64,000 bases of DNA from Cryobacterium suzukii (GTDB taxonomy: Bacteria; Actinomycetota; Actinomycetes; Actinomycetales; Microbacteriaceae): contig NZ_SOHJ01000014.1 in the NCBI RefSeq assembly GCF_004403185.1, positions 62,001 to 126,000 of the forward strand, written 5' to 3'. The notes under the pieces were generated by a model that saw only the letters and a program-made list of their open reading frames with translations, did not search any database and was not told where the DNA came from. Each line of letters starts with the position of its first letter. Positions within the stretch are counted from its first letter, which is position 1. This document shows positions 43,209 to 52,295 of this stretch, piece by piece. Position numbers and translations under genes: made by a program.

Positions 43209-44012
43209 TTACTGGCTGACGTCGGCGCCGAAGTACTCATCGGAGAGCTCGGCGAGCGTTCCATCGTTGCTGAGGCTTGCCAGAGCCTCGCTCACGGCGT
43301 CGGCCAGCGCGGTGCCGTCTTTTGCGAAAGCGAACGCACTCTCGGAGCGCTCCTCGGTCTCGGCCGCGATCTTCAGGTTGTCGGCGTCGTTGGTCTTCTG
43401 GTACTCCAGAAAGGTCAGCTTGTCGTTGACCGTGGCATCCACTCGGCCCTGTTCGACCAGGGCGACCGACTGGGCCCAGCCCTCGATGTGCTGCACGTTC
43501 GCGCCGCTCTCGGTCGCCAGGGTGTCCCAGTTGCTGGACAGCGACTGCGCCGTCGTCAGGCCGTCGAGGCTCGCGAACGACGTGATCGACGTGTTGTCGG
43601 CGAGAACCACGATGACACCGGGGGAGTAGGTATACGGCGTCGAGAACTCGTAAGCCTCCAGGCGCTCCGGGGTCATCGACACCTGGTTGGCGATGGTGTC
43701 CCAGCGGCCGGCGGTGAGGCCCGCAAAAATGCCGTCCCACTGGGTTTCTTCAAACACGGCGTCAACGCCGAGCTCGGCGGCAACGGCGCGGGCCACCTCG
43801 ACGTCGTAGCCGGTGAGTTTGCCCGAACCGTCTTCATGGAACGAGAACGGCCGGTAGGTGCCCTCGGTGCCGATCGTGAGGGTGCCAGAGTCGAGCACAC
43901 GGCTCAGCGAGTCGTCGGCGGCAGGTGTGCTGTCGCCATTAGAGGCGGAGCAGCCGGCGAGGGTGAGGGCGACGACACTGAGCAGGGCAGCCGGAATGAG
44001 TCTGAACTTCAT
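43209..44012 (-). CDS. Cystine-binding-type lipoprotein of the ABC transporter
   Basis: 267-residue extracytoplasmic solute-binding lipoprotein. The lipobox LAGC places the lipidated Cys at 21. Family 3 binding-protein motifs include GTEGTYRPFSFHEDGSGKLT and GYDVEVARAVAAELG, and NQVSMTPERLEAYEFSTPY closely follows the pattern of E. coli FliY/TcyJ, so cystine is the likely ligand. No clear ribosome site precedes ATG 44012. First gene of the three-gene transporter operon. Confidence 0.88.
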   Translation of the reverse strand: MKFRLIPAALLSVVALTLAGCSASNGDSTPAADDSLSRVLDSGTLTIGTEGTYRPFSFHEDGSGKLTGYDVEVARAVAAELGVDAVFEETQWDGIFAGLTAGRWDTIANQVSMTPERLEAYEFSTPYTYSPGVIVVLADNTSITSFASLDGLTTAQSLSSNWDTLATESGANVQHIEGWAQSVALVEQGRVDATVNDKLTFLEYQKTNDADNLKIAAETEERSESAFAFAKDGTALADAVSEALASLSNDGTLAELSDEYFGADVSQ

Positions 44013-44067
44013 GGAAAGAATCGCCTAACAAGCTAGGTGGGGGTCGTGTCGCCCCCGAATGGTGCGG

Positions 44068-44086
44068 AGGCCGCGGGTAGCGGCCT
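44068..44086. terminator. Hairpin between recQ and the ABC operon
   Basis: AGGCCGC-GGGTA-GCGGCCT. It lies 58 bp after the recQ stop on the minus strand. No T run follows. Moderate support as the recQ terminator. Confidence 0.45.
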
Positions 44087-44143
44087 GCTTAGATTATCAA
44101 GGAGCCGCAAGCCCCAATTATTCCGGTTCAGCTCGATAATGGC

Positions 44144-46285
44144 CTACGAGCGCAGGGCCAGGGTGAACGGAAGTACCGCCGATACGCCGTGCCGGCGCAG
44201 CACGCGCGCAGCCACGGTCAGGGTCCACCGGCTGTCGGCGTGGTCGTCGATCAGCAAAATGGGGCGGCCGGTGAACGGGATGAGTGCCTCAGTCAGCTCG
44301 GGGCCGACATCGAAGCGGTCCCACACGCTGGACAGCCGGTAGGCGCTGTTGCCGCCCGGCTCCCCGCTGGGGCCGCCGTTCGCCCAGTCCAGGGTGCCGA
44401 GCAGTGGCAACCGACCGACGTCTGCCAACGATCGTGCCACCGAATCGATGATGAGTGGATGCCGCCGCGACGGCATCGAGACGATGGCTGCCGGACGCTC
44501 TGCCCACCCCCACTCGGCGAGCACGCGCACACAGGCGGCCAGCATGGCCGGCGAGGCTACGGCATCCGCTGCCTGGGCGTCGAACAGATCACGCAGCGGA
44601 CCGCCCCAGCCGAGGTCGGTCAGGCGGGCCAGCGCGCGGCCGGGCTCGGCGCGTTCGCCGAGCGCAATTTTGCCGGTGGCCGCGACGCCGAGGCTGCTCA
44701 TGCCGGTCGGCCACTGCGCACGCACATCGATGGCGACGCCGACGCGATCGAGCGATTGCGTGGCCGTCGCCACGGCTCCCTCTGCCACATCACTCGGATA
44801 CCAGGCACCCCGGCAATTGTCACAGCGCCCGCACGCCACCGCAGTCTCATCGTCGAGGGCGCGCTGCAGAAACTCCATGCGGCATCCACTGGTGGTTTCA
44901 AATTCGAGCATGGCCTGCTGCTCACCGAGCCGGGCAGCCGCGATGCGTTCGTAACGCTCCCCGTCGTAGACCCAGGGCCGCCCGGTGGACTGCCAGCCGC
45001 CCTTGACCCGGTGCACCGCGCCGTCGACGTCGAGCACCTTGAGCAGCAGCTCAAGCGGAGTGCGCTTGAGGTCGACCCTGGCTTCGAGCGCCGGTGTGGA
45101 CAGGGGGACGCCAGCGGCTTCGAGCTCGCCAATCACGGCGAGGGCCTTGGCCTGATTGGGCATTGAGGCGGTGGCGAAATAGTGCCAGATGGCCTCATCT
45201 TCGGCGCCGGGCAGCAGCAATACGTCGGCCGAGGCGGTGGCACGGCCGGCGCGACCGACCTGCTGGTAGTAGGCAACGGGGGAGGACGGCGCGCCCAGAT
45301 GCAGCACAAACCCGAGGTCTGGTTTGTCGAATCCCATTCCGAGGGCGCTCGTGGCGATGAGCGCTTTGACCTGGTTGGTCTTGAGCAACTCCTCGGATTC
45401 TTCGCGTTCGGCGGTGTCGGTCTGGCCGGTGTAGGCGCGCACCGCGTGACCCGCCTCGCGCAGCAGCCGAGCGGTGTCTTCGGCGGCCGCCACGGTGAGG
45501 GTGTAGATGATGCCGCTGCCGGGCAGTTCGGCGAGGTGGCTGAGCAGCCAGGCCAGGCGGGCGCGCGAATCGGGCAGGCGCAGCACACCCAGCCGCAGCG
45601 ATGAGCGGGCGAGCGGGCCACGAATGGTGACGACTTCAGCGGTTCCGGCGGTGGCGCCATCGAAGCCGGTGGCGACCATGCCCACCTGCTCCGCGACATC
45701 CTGCACGACGCGGCTATTGGCCGTGGCCGTGGTGGCGAGCACGGGCACGCCGGGCGGCATCTGGGCGATCAGGTCGCGCAGGCGGCGGTAGTCCGGGCGA
45801 AAATCGTGGCCCCAATCGGAGATGCAGTGCGCCTCATCGACCACGAGCAGGCCGACCCGAGAGATCAAGGCGGGCAGCTGCTCATCGCGGAAAGACGGGT
45901 TGTTCAATCGTTCGGGCGACACCAGCAGCACGTCGACCTCGTCGGCGTCGAGCTTCTGAAGCACGTCGCTCCACTCGTGCGCGTTCGACGAGTTGATCGA
46001 CACCGCCCGCACCCCCGCCCGGGCCGCGGCGGCGACCTGATCACGCATGAGGGCGAGCAGCGGCGAGACCAGGATGGTCGGGCCCGCGCCTTGGCGTCGC
46101 AGCAGCAGGGTCGCCACAAAGTACACGGCCGATTTGCCCCACCCGGTGCGCTGCACGACGAGCGCGCGGCGGCGGTGGTCGACCAGGGTTTCGATGGCCT
46201 CGAACTGTCCGTCATGCCAGGAGGCGTCGGCTCGCCCCACGAGGGGGCGCAGAATGGCCAGAGCGGATGCGCGGGTGTCGGTCAT
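44144..46285 (-). CDS. recQ: RecQ-family DNA helicase with phosphoribosyltransferase-like tail
   Basis: 713-residue 3'-5' helicase. Motif I reads QRTGWGKSAVYF, motif II VVDEAHCISDWGHDFRPDY, and motif VI QQVGRAGRA. The RecQ zinc-binding region has CRMEF and then CGRCDNC. The last 40 residues contain RPILLIDDHADSRWTLTVAA, which resembles the PRPP loop of type I phosphoribosyltransferases, as in ComF-like proteins, but with Arg-Trp where Gly-x would be expected. This tail replaces the usual HRDC domain. Single gene, divergent from a membrane protein gene. Confidence 0.88.
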   Translation of the reverse strand: MTDTRASALAILRPLVGRADASWHDGQFEAIETLVDHRRRALVVQRTGWGKSAVYFVATLLLRRQGAGPTILVSPLLALMRDQVAAAARAGVRAVSINSSNAHEWSDVLQKLDADEVDVLLVSPERLNNPSFRDEQLPALISRVGLLVVDEAHCISDWGHDFRPDYRRLRDLIAQMPPGVPVLATTATANSRVVQDVAEQVGMVATGFDGATAGTAEVVTIRGPLARSSLRLGVLRLPDSRARLAWLLSHLAELPGSGIIYTLTVAAAEDTARLLREAGHAVRAYTGQTDTAEREESEELLKTNQVKALIATSALGMGFDKPDLGFVLHLGAPSSPVAYYQQVGRAGRATASADVLLLPGAEDEAIWHYFATASMPNQAKALAVIGELEAAGVPLSTPALEARVDLKRTPLELLLKVLDVDGAVHRVKGGWQSTGRPWVYDGERYERIAAARLGEQQAMLEFETTSGCRMEFLQRALDDETAVACGRCDNCRGAWYPSDVAEGAVATATQSLDRVGVAIDVRAQWPTGMSSLGVAATGKIALGERAEPGRALARLTDLGWGGPLRDLFDAQAADAVASPAMLAACVRVLAEWGWAERPAAIVSMPSRRHPLIIDSVARSLADVGRLPLLGTLDWANGGPSGEPGGNSAYRLSSVWDRFDVGPELTEALIPFTGRPILLIDDHADSRWTLTVAARVLRRHGVSAVLPFTLALRS

Positions 46286-46474
46286 CCTTCAAGGGTGCCA
46301 GATGCCACCGACATCCCTGTTCCGCACTCAGCTTGTCCCTGGCCGGCAAAAATCGACACGTGTGCCCGGAGGATCCATTTTGCTCAGCCGACTTTGCGCG
46401 TACTGTTCAGGGCAGCTTGACCGTGACCGGCTCGCCATTCCTGCCAGCGCGGAACTTGGCCGGAGGAGTGCACC

Positions 46475-47224
46475 ATGAGGGCAAGCAGCGCGGCGCCGAC
46501 GCAGACAGAGGTGGCCGGAACCATCGATCGGGGAGCGCTGCGTGCGGGGGGACTAGCCGCCCTGATCGCCGGGCTCGGCGGCATCGTGTGGTTCATTCTC
46601 GAGCTTCTGCCGCCGGCTTTCGGTTTCGACGATATCGACAACCCCGCTGTGAGCCTGGATTATCTGCGTCAATATCCGCAGTTTTATCCCCTGGCCGGGG
46701 TCGTGCTTTTCATCATGGCTATCGCGTTCGTCGTGGCGAGTTTCGCCGTCTCAGATGCGCTGGCACCACATGCCAGCAGTATCACTCGCCGGAGCCTGAG
46801 CGCGCTCGGCATCTTGTCGGCTGCATTCTTGGTCATGCACGGGGTTCTGCGGGAGTCCATGGGACCGTTGCTCTACGTCGACGGGCTGAACAGGGCATGG
46901 GGTGAGTCGGCCTACCTCGCCATTCTGATGTTGGGAACCCATGGTTTTGCGCAAGCAAGTCTCCTGACGCTCTGTGTCTGGGTTGTGGGGGTCAGTGTCG
47001 CCGGGGTACGCTCCCACGCCCTTCCGATCTGGTTGTGCGTACTGGGAATCATCACCGGCCTTCGGCTCGTGACACTGATCGCTGGTCCGTTGCTGACGGC
47101 GACAAGCGTCTCTCTGCCCGAGATTTTCTGGCTTGGCTCTGTGGCTCTGATCCCGCTGGGGATGCTGTGGTGGCTTGGGCTCGGCGCTGTGCTGCTGGTC
47201 AAATCCCGCGCCTACCACGACTAG
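46475..47224 (+). CDS. Integral membrane protein, unknown function
   Basis: 249 residues with six to seven predicted membrane helices, the first at about 27-48 (GGLAALIAGLGGIVWFILEL). A short outer loop, FGFDDIDNPAVSLDYLRQYP, follows. I do not recognise the family with certainty; the pattern is like DUF4386-type proteins. ATG 46475 is preceded by GGAGGAG. It diverges from recQ. Confidence 0.65.
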   Translation: MRASSAAPTQTEVAGTIDRGALRAGGLAALIAGLGGIVWFILELLPPAFGFDDIDNPAVSLDYLRQYPQFYPLAGVVLFIMAIAFVVASFAVSDALAPHASSITRRSLSALGILSAAFLVMHGVLRESMGPLLYVDGLNRAWGESAYLAILMLGTHGFAQASLLTLCVWVVGVSVAGVRSHALPIWLCVLGIITGLRLVTLIAGPLLTATSVSLPEIFWLGSVALIPLGMLWWLGLGAVLLVKSRAYHD

Positions 47225-47383
47225 CGACCGGCAATCCGGTTGCCAGCCACCTGCCCTGCGCAACCTACCGAAACAGCGTGGCTCCACTGCGTGTATTTGG
47301 CATTTATGGGGCGCATACCGGCGCGGGCTGGGCTTACGCTGCGTGTCGCAGCACTTTCGTCGCCTTCGAGCGGGATCGCTCAG

Positions 47384-47389
47384 TAGGCT
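47384..47389 (+). promoter_or_regulatory. Leaderless -10 box
   Basis: TAGGCT followed by CGGTGG and the start GTG at 47396. Confidence 0.5.
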
Positions 47390-47395
47390 CGGTGG

Positions 47396-48130
47396 GTGAA
47401 CGTGATTCAGGAGATCGAAACGCGGCTGCCGGAACAGGCCGTTGTCGGTTTTCGCCGACTCATCGGGCAGGCACGGGTGAAAGATCCGATCCTGCTGCAG
47501 GAGCGCGCCATGGCCCGCATGGTGGCCCCGGCGCAGTGGATTCTGACCCGGGTCGGGGCCGACGGCATCCGTTTGACCAAGGCGGGACATCTGCCGCCGG
47601 CGGTCGTCCTTGAAGCATCGGCCGAGCTCGACTGGGGCTGGCCGATCAGCGTGAACCGCGAGGCGCACCTGCGTCCGTTGCAGGAACTGCGCGGCCACCT
47701 GCGCGACGTCGGGCTGCTGCGAGTCAGCAAGGGGATGCTCGTGCTCACCAAGAAGGGCAGCTCGCTCTCCGGCGCCCCCCGCGAACTCTGGTGGCATCTC
47801 GCCGGCACCATTCACCACAGCCGTACCCCGGCCGTGGGTGACGCCACCCGCCTGTTGCTGCTGTTTGTCGCGACCCGCAGCCTGGCCCGCCGCGAGGACT
47901 ACCTCGCGACCCTGTCGCGCGCGCTCGGTTCTCTCGGCTGGGTGCAGTCCGACGGCCAGGAACCAACGACGCAGTCGGTCTGGCACGTCGTCGACATCAA
48001 GTGGCGCCTGCTCGACCGACTCGGGGTGTTCGAGCAGACCGAGGAATGGCACGGTGACCGCGGCACGGTGACCGTCGGCGGCGCCGCCTTCGCGCGGGCC
48101 GCGTTGCAGTCCGACGCGCCCGCCGAGTAG
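47396..48130 (+). CDS. Conserved hypothetical protein
   Basis: 244-residue soluble protein of unknown function. The pattern of short helices and RVGADGIRLTKAG..LRVSKGMLVLTKKG suggests two winged-helix-like repeats (LTKAG and LTKKG), but no catalytic motif is visible. Leaderless start at GTG 47396. It stands 51 bp before the aminopeptidase gene on the same strand. Confidence 0.6.
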   Translation: MNVIQEIETRLPEQAVVGFRRLIGQARVKDPILLQERAMARMVAPAQWILTRVGADGIRLTKAGHLPPAVVLEASAELDWGWPISVNREAHLRPLQELRGHLRDVGLLRVSKGMLVLTKKGSSLSGAPRELWWHLAGTIHHSRTPAVGDATRLLLLFVATRSLARREDYLATLSRALGSLGWVQSDGQEPTTQSVWHVVDIKWRLLDRLGVFEQTEEWHGDRGTVTVGGAAFARAALQSDAPAE

Positions 48131-48181
48131 GAGCACGCCGGGCGGCATCCGCTGCCCCCGCGCGGGTGGTTGGATGGGTGA

Positions 48182-49465
48182 ATGGACGCCACACTCGACT
48201 ACATCGCCGATTTTTCCGCTTTTCTGCAAGCATCACCGTCGTCGTACCACGCCGCTGCAGAAGTGGCCCGGCGGCTGGATGCGGCCGGCTTCACCCGGCG
48301 GGACGAGTCGGAGAACTGGACGATCGACGAGGCCGCTGGCCACTACGTCGTGCGCGATGGCGCCGTCATCGCCTGGTCGCAGCCGACTGGCGCTGGGCCG
48401 ACGACACCGTTTCGCATTCTCGGCGCCCACACCGACTCCCCGGGTTTCAAGCTCAAGCCGAAGCCCACGATCGGCTCGCACGGCTGGCTGCAGGCTGGAG
48501 TCGAGGTCTACGGCGGGCCGCTGCAGAACTCATGGCTGGACCGTGAGCTCGAACTTGCTGGCCGGCTGGTCACGCGTGACGGTACCGAACGCCTCGTGCG
48601 CACGGGGCCGTTTTTGCGGATTCCGCAGCTCGCCGTGCACCTCGACCGCGAGGTGAACAACGGCCTGACCCTCGACCGGCAGCGCCACCTCACGCCCGTC
48701 TTCGGTGTCGGCGATCCGTCCGAGGCCGACCTGGTCGCCCACCTGGCCGGCTTGGCCGGGATTCGGGCAGCGGATGTCGCCGGTTACGATATTCTCACCG
48801 CCGACACCAACCCGCCGGCGACCTTCGGTCTCGGCGACGAACTGTTCGCCGCCGGCCGCCTCGACAATCTCTCGTCGGTCTACGCGGGCCTGCACGCGCT
48901 CATCGCGACCAGTCATCCGGCAACGGGGGGTTCGATCAGCGTGCTCGCGGCCTTCGACCATGAAGAGCTCGGTTCGGAGTCCCGTTCTGGGGCGAGCGGC
49001 CCGTTCTTGGACGACATTCTCACCCGCATCGGTCACGGCCTCGGCGCGACCGGGTCGAATCGGTTGCGAGCCTACGCCGAGTCGTGGTGTCTCTCCGCTG
49101 ACGCCGGCCATGCCGTGCACCCGAACTATCCCGAGCGCCACGATCCGGCCAATCAGCCCATTCTCGGCGGCGGCCCGCTACTGAAAATCAATGCCAACCA
49201 GCGTTACGCGACGGATGCCCATGGCGCCGCCCTGTGGGCGCGCACGTGCGCCCAGGCGAACGTGGACTACCAGGAGTTCGTCTCCAGTAACACGGTTCCC
49301 TGCGGTTCGACCATCGGACCGCTGACCGCGACGCGGCTGGGCATCCGCGTGGTCGACGTGGGTGTGCCGCTGCTGTCCATGCATTCCGCGCGGGAACTGT
49401 GCCACGTCAACGATCCGCAAGCGCTAGCGGCTGCGACCGCGGCCTTCTTCGCACCCGAGGTCTAA
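48182..49465 (+). CDS. M18-family aminopeptidase
   Basis: Zinc aminopeptidase removing acidic or neutral N-terminal residues, cytoplasmic. 427 residues. The metal and catalytic residues are His83 and Asp85 (GAHTDSPGFKLKP), Asp in GRLDNLSSVYAG, Glu-Glu in DHEELGSES and the last His in LLSMHSARE. The length and SSYHAAAEVA N-terminus match bacterial M18 (ApeB/PepX) enzymes. No strong ribosome site precedes the ATG. Confidence 0.92.
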   Translation: MDATLDYIADFSAFLQASPSSYHAAAEVARRLDAAGFTRRDESENWTIDEAAGHYVVRDGAVIAWSQPTGAGPTTPFRILGAHTDSPGFKLKPKPTIGSHGWLQAGVEVYGGPLQNSWLDRELELAGRLVTRDGTERLVRTGPFLRIPQLAVHLDREVNNGLTLDRQRHLTPVFGVGDPSEADLVAHLAGLAGIRAADVAGYDILTADTNPPATFGLGDELFAAGRLDNLSSVYAGLHALIATSHPATGGSISVLAAFDHEELGSESRSGASGPFLDDILTRIGHGLGATGSNRLRAYAESWCLSADAGHAVHPNYPERHDPANQPILGGGPLLKINANQRYATDAHGAALWARTCAQANVDYQEFVSSNTVPCGSTIGPLTATRLGIRVVDVGVPLLSMHSARELCHVNDPQALAAATAAFFAPEV

Positions 49466-49476
49466 TCCGCTCACTA

Positions 49477-49506
49477 TAGACACCGTGACTATCGGATAGT
49501 TACACT
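49477..49506 (+). promoter_or_regulatory. MerR-type promoter and operator
   Basis: TAGACA (49477-49482), an 18-bp spacer, TACACT (49501-49506), then six bases to ATG 49513. The spacer contains the palindrome ACTATC-G-GATAGT (49488-49500), and a third ACTATC copy overlaps the -10. A long spacer with the operator inside is the MerR-family pattern. Confidence 0.6.
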
Positions 49507-49512
49507 ATCCAT

Positions 49513-50151
49513 ATGAAGATGGCCGAGTTGAGTGCGGTGAGCGGGGTTCCCGTCGCCACCATCAAGTTCTACCTGCGCGAAAACCTGCTCGCGTCGGGGG
49601 AGCGCACTGCGCCCAACCAGGCGGATTACGGCCCTACGCACGTCGCCCGCCTGCGCCTGATCCGCAGCCTGATCGAGGTGGGCGGCCTGGCGGTCGCCGA
49701 CGCCCGCGAGGTGCTCGCCGCCATTGACTCCGACCTGCCCCTGCAAGACACTTTCGCGATCGCACAGCGCACGGTGTCGGAACATATCGACCCAGACGGA
49801 ATCGACCGCCGAGCGCTTGATCGAATTGACGCGGTTCTCAACGGATGGCTCGTTTCCGCCGAGAATCCCGGTCGCCTGGCCGCCGCGCGGGTTATCGAGT
49901 CCCTCGATGAGGTCGGTCAACTGGATGCCCGCGGCTGGATCGACCGCTACGCGCACGCTGCTCTCCTGGTCGCCGAAGCCGATATCGACGAGATCGCCGC
50001 CCTCTCCGACCGGGCCGCCCAGGCCCAGACCGTTGTCGTGGGAACAGTGCTCGGCGACACCCTGTTCGCGGCACTACGCCGCGCCGCCCAGGAGCACGTC
50101 TCCGCCCTGCGCTATTCCGCCGTTCCTCGCGCCACCACCCAGACCCCGTAG
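49513..50151 (+). CDS. MerR-family transcriptional regulator
   Basis: 212-residue regulator. The N-terminal MerR helix-turn-helix reads MAELSAVSGVPVATIKFYLREN, with the wing residues AQADYGPTHVARLRLI in the form NQADYGPTH. The C-terminal ligand region has no metal-binding cysteines and no recognised drug-binding domain. Leaderless start. Its own promoter carries a palindrome, so it is probably autoregulated, and it likely controls the membrane protein gene 78 bp downstream. Confidence 0.85.
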   Translation: MKMAELSAVSGVPVATIKFYLRENLLASGERTAPNQADYGPTHVARLRLIRSLIEVGGLAVADAREVLAAIDSDLPLQDTFAIAQRTVSEHIDPDGIDRRALDRIDAVLNGWLVSAENPGRLAAARVIESLDEVGQLDARGWIDRYAHAALLVAEADIDEIAALSDRAAQAQTVVVGTVLGDTLFAALRRAAQEHVSALRYSAVPRATTQTP

Positions 50152-50229
50152 CACCGCCCACTCCCGAAACCGAGTCGCCCCAGAACCCGGACCGTCCGCC
50201 CCGAAACCCTTCTGACTGAAGGAGCTATC

Positions 50230-51279
50230 ATGTTCCGCACCAGCACTTCTACCGCCGCCACCTCACAGTCCGGTGAACTCCCCGCCAGCGTCGCCTGGCA
50301 TCGTCCGCTGCTCGCGGTCGCCGCCGCCATGGCGGTTCTTGCGATCGTGAGCAGCATCGGGCTGGTCGTCGATCACCGTGAGGTGACCGGCCTTCCACTC
50401 TGGACCAAACCGCTCAAATTCGCGCTGTCCATCGTGATCTACAGCGTCACCCTGGCCTGGCTGATCGGCCTCGTCCGGCGCGGACGACGCTTGGCCTGGT
50501 GGGCCGGCACGATCAGTGCCGTGCTCCTCCTGGTGGAAATGGTCGCGATCGTCGGGGCCGCCGCGGGCGACACGACGAGCCATTTCAATGTCTCCACATC
50601 GTTTCAGGCCGCGATCTGGGGCATCATGGCGGTGTCGATCGTCACCGTCTGGTTCGCGGCGATGGTCGTCGCCGCGCTGCTCGTGTTCGGCGGGCGACAT
50701 GGCGGCGCCGCCCTCGGCGACCGCGCGCGCACCGTCGCCATCCGCTCGGGAATTGTGATCGCCGTCATCGGAATGGGCCTCGCCTTTCTCATGACCAGCC
50801 CAACCGCGGCCCAGCTCGACAATTTCCAGGGCATCGCCGGCGCCCATACCGTTGGCTTGGCCGACGGCGGCCCGGGTATCCCCGTTCTCGGCTGGAGCAC
50901 GGTGGCCGGCGACCTGCGCATTCCCCACTTCGTCGGCATGCACGCCCTGCAGCTGATTCCGCTCGCGGCCGTGGTGCTCGAACTGCTCATGAAACGGATG
51001 CCAATACTCCGGCCCGAACGCACCCGCGTCGCGATCGTGATCACGTTTACCGCCCTCTACAGCGGCATTCTTCTCCTGCTCACCTGGCAGGCGCTGGCCG
51101 GTGAATCCATCGTGCGCCCGAGCGCGCTCACGATCATCGTCGCTACCATCCTGTATCTGAGCGCCGCGTTCGCCATCACGATGTTTTTGGCGCTGGGCGT
51201 GCGGGGTCGGGCCCAGCGTGGGCAGAAGGCGCTGTCGATCGCGGAACCCGCAAACTCACGGTCCGCTGGGGTGCTCTAG
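50230..51279 (+). CDS. Multi-pass membrane protein, unknown function
   Basis: 349 residues with about eight predicted helices; the first is LLAVAAAMAVLAIVSSIGLV. Loops carry PLWTKPLKFALS and AGAHTVGLADGGPGIPVLGW, then GDLRIPHFVGMHALQLIPL, whose conserved-looking His residues might bind a cofactor. Family not recognised. AAGGAG precedes ATG 50230. It follows the MerR gene and its 3' end overlaps the convergent MpaB-like gene by 24 bp. Confidence 0.65.
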   Translation: MFRTSTSTAATSQSGELPASVAWHRPLLAVAAAMAVLAIVSSIGLVVDHREVTGLPLWTKPLKFALSIVIYSVTLAWLIGLVRRGRRLAWWAGTISAVLLLVEMVAIVGAAAGDTTSHFNVSTSFQAAIWGIMAVSIVTVWFAAMVVAALLVFGGRHGGAALGDRARTVAIRSGIVIAVIGMGLAFLMTSPTAAQLDNFQGIAGAHTVGLADGGPGIPVLGWSTVAGDLRIPHFVGMHALQLIPLAAVVLELLMKRMPILRPERTRVAIVITFTALYSGILLLLTWQALAGESIVRPSALTIIVATILYLSAAFAITMFLALGVRGRAQRGQKALSIAEPANSRSAGVL

Positions 51280-52176
51280 CTGTTCCGTTGCGGCGATGCG
51301 CGCGAGCCGCACCCGGGCGGCATCCTCCGAGGTCGACGAAGGGCCCAGTAGAGAGCGCACGATACCGAGGACCAGTCGGGTAGTCCAGATCGTTGGCAGG
51401 AGGGATCGTTTTAGGCCGAGCATGTCGCGATACTCGCGGGGGATCGACGCCACGGCGCCGGCGAACATGATGCGGTAGAACGGCAGCATTCCGCGGCTGA
51501 GCGGTGGGTAGCGGATGAACCGCACCGCTTCGGCCACGCGGGCGTCACTCTTGAGAGTTCCGGCACTGCGAAAAGCCTCAAGCTGTGCGGCCAGTTCGGC
51601 CGCCGAGTGTGGGGCGTCCTGCACGCCGATGAGCTCCCCGGCGATCGCCCATTCGTCGACGTAGCGGTCGGCGCCACCGGGAATGGCGTCGCCCCAGAGC
51701 AGGTGCGACTGCAGAAAAGCATCGGTGAAGACAACGTGCACCCACGATAGAAGGTCGGGATCGTCTGCGGAATAGGGACGTTCCTCGCCCCGCGCATCAA
51801 GATAGGTGCCGCTCACACGCTCGTGAAAGTACGCGACCCTTCCCGATTCCCGCTTGGCGACGACGGTGTCGGCGAAGGTCACCGTGATGAGCCACTGGAT
51901 GGTGCCGGAGAGGCGTCCGAGCGGGTCTTCGTGGTAGCGCGACCAGTCGTGCACGCCGGCCATGGCACCCGGGTGCAGGGTTTGCATGAGCAGCGCGCGA
52001 ATGCCGGCAACCATAGTCGCCATACCACCGTGCACGGTCCAGACCGCGCTTCCCGGGCCGAAGAAGCCAGCGTCATCTCCCGTGACAATCTGGCCGACCC
52101 ATTTGGGTCGCCCCTCGCTGTTCCCCGAGAGGGTAACCAAGAGGTGCGAGCGCCAGCTGTCCGTGAATCTCCCCAT
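51256..52176 (-). CDS. Oxygenase MpaB-like protein (DUF2236)
   Basis: 306-residue protein of the MpaB/latex-clearing-protein-like family, of which some members are haem oxygenases. It has GPGSAVWTVHGGMATMVAG, LLMQTLHPGAMAGVHDWSRY and WVHVVFTDAFLQSHL, with the conserved His residues of the family. Function in this organism unknown. Leaderless start at ATG 52176 (TACCAT six bases before); an upstream in-frame ATG at 52239 is unlikely. Confidence 0.8.
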   Translation of the reverse strand: MGRFTDSWRSHLLVTLSGNSEGRPKWVGQIVTGDDAGFFGPGSAVWTVHGGMATMVAGIRALLMQTLHPGAMAGVHDWSRYHEDPLGRLSGTIQWLITVTFADTVVAKRESGRVAYFHERVSGTYLDARGEERPYSADDPDLLSWVHVVFTDAFLQSHLLWGDAIPGGADRYVDEWAIAGELIGVQDAPHSAAELAAQLEAFRSAGTLKSDARVAEAVRFIRYPPLSRGMLPFYRIMFAGAVASIPREYRDMLGLKRSLLPTIWTTRLVLGIVRSLLGPSSTSEDAARVRLARIAATEQLEHPSGP

Positions 52177-52182
52177 CTTCGG

Positions 52183-52188
52183 ATGGTA
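52183..52188 (-). promoter_or_regulatory. Leaderless -10 box
   Basis: TACCAT on the minus strand, six bases upstream of ATG 52176. Confidence 0.45.
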
Positions 52189-52283
52189 GCCCCGCCTCGC
52201 TGGACGCGCGCCGTACGCGGCTGCCAGTCTGACGCACACCCGATTATTTGCCTGCCCGGCGCGGCATCCGCTGACACCCGAAG

Positions 52284-52289
52284 TAGGCT
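52284..52289 (+). promoter_or_regulatory. -10 box producing a leaderless mini-ORF message
   Basis: TAGGCT, then AGTCAG, then a GTG at 52296 that opens an eight-codon ORF ending on the transporter start codon. The spacing equals that of the other leaderless promoters in the window. Confidence 0.5.
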
Positions 52290-52295
52290 AGTCAG

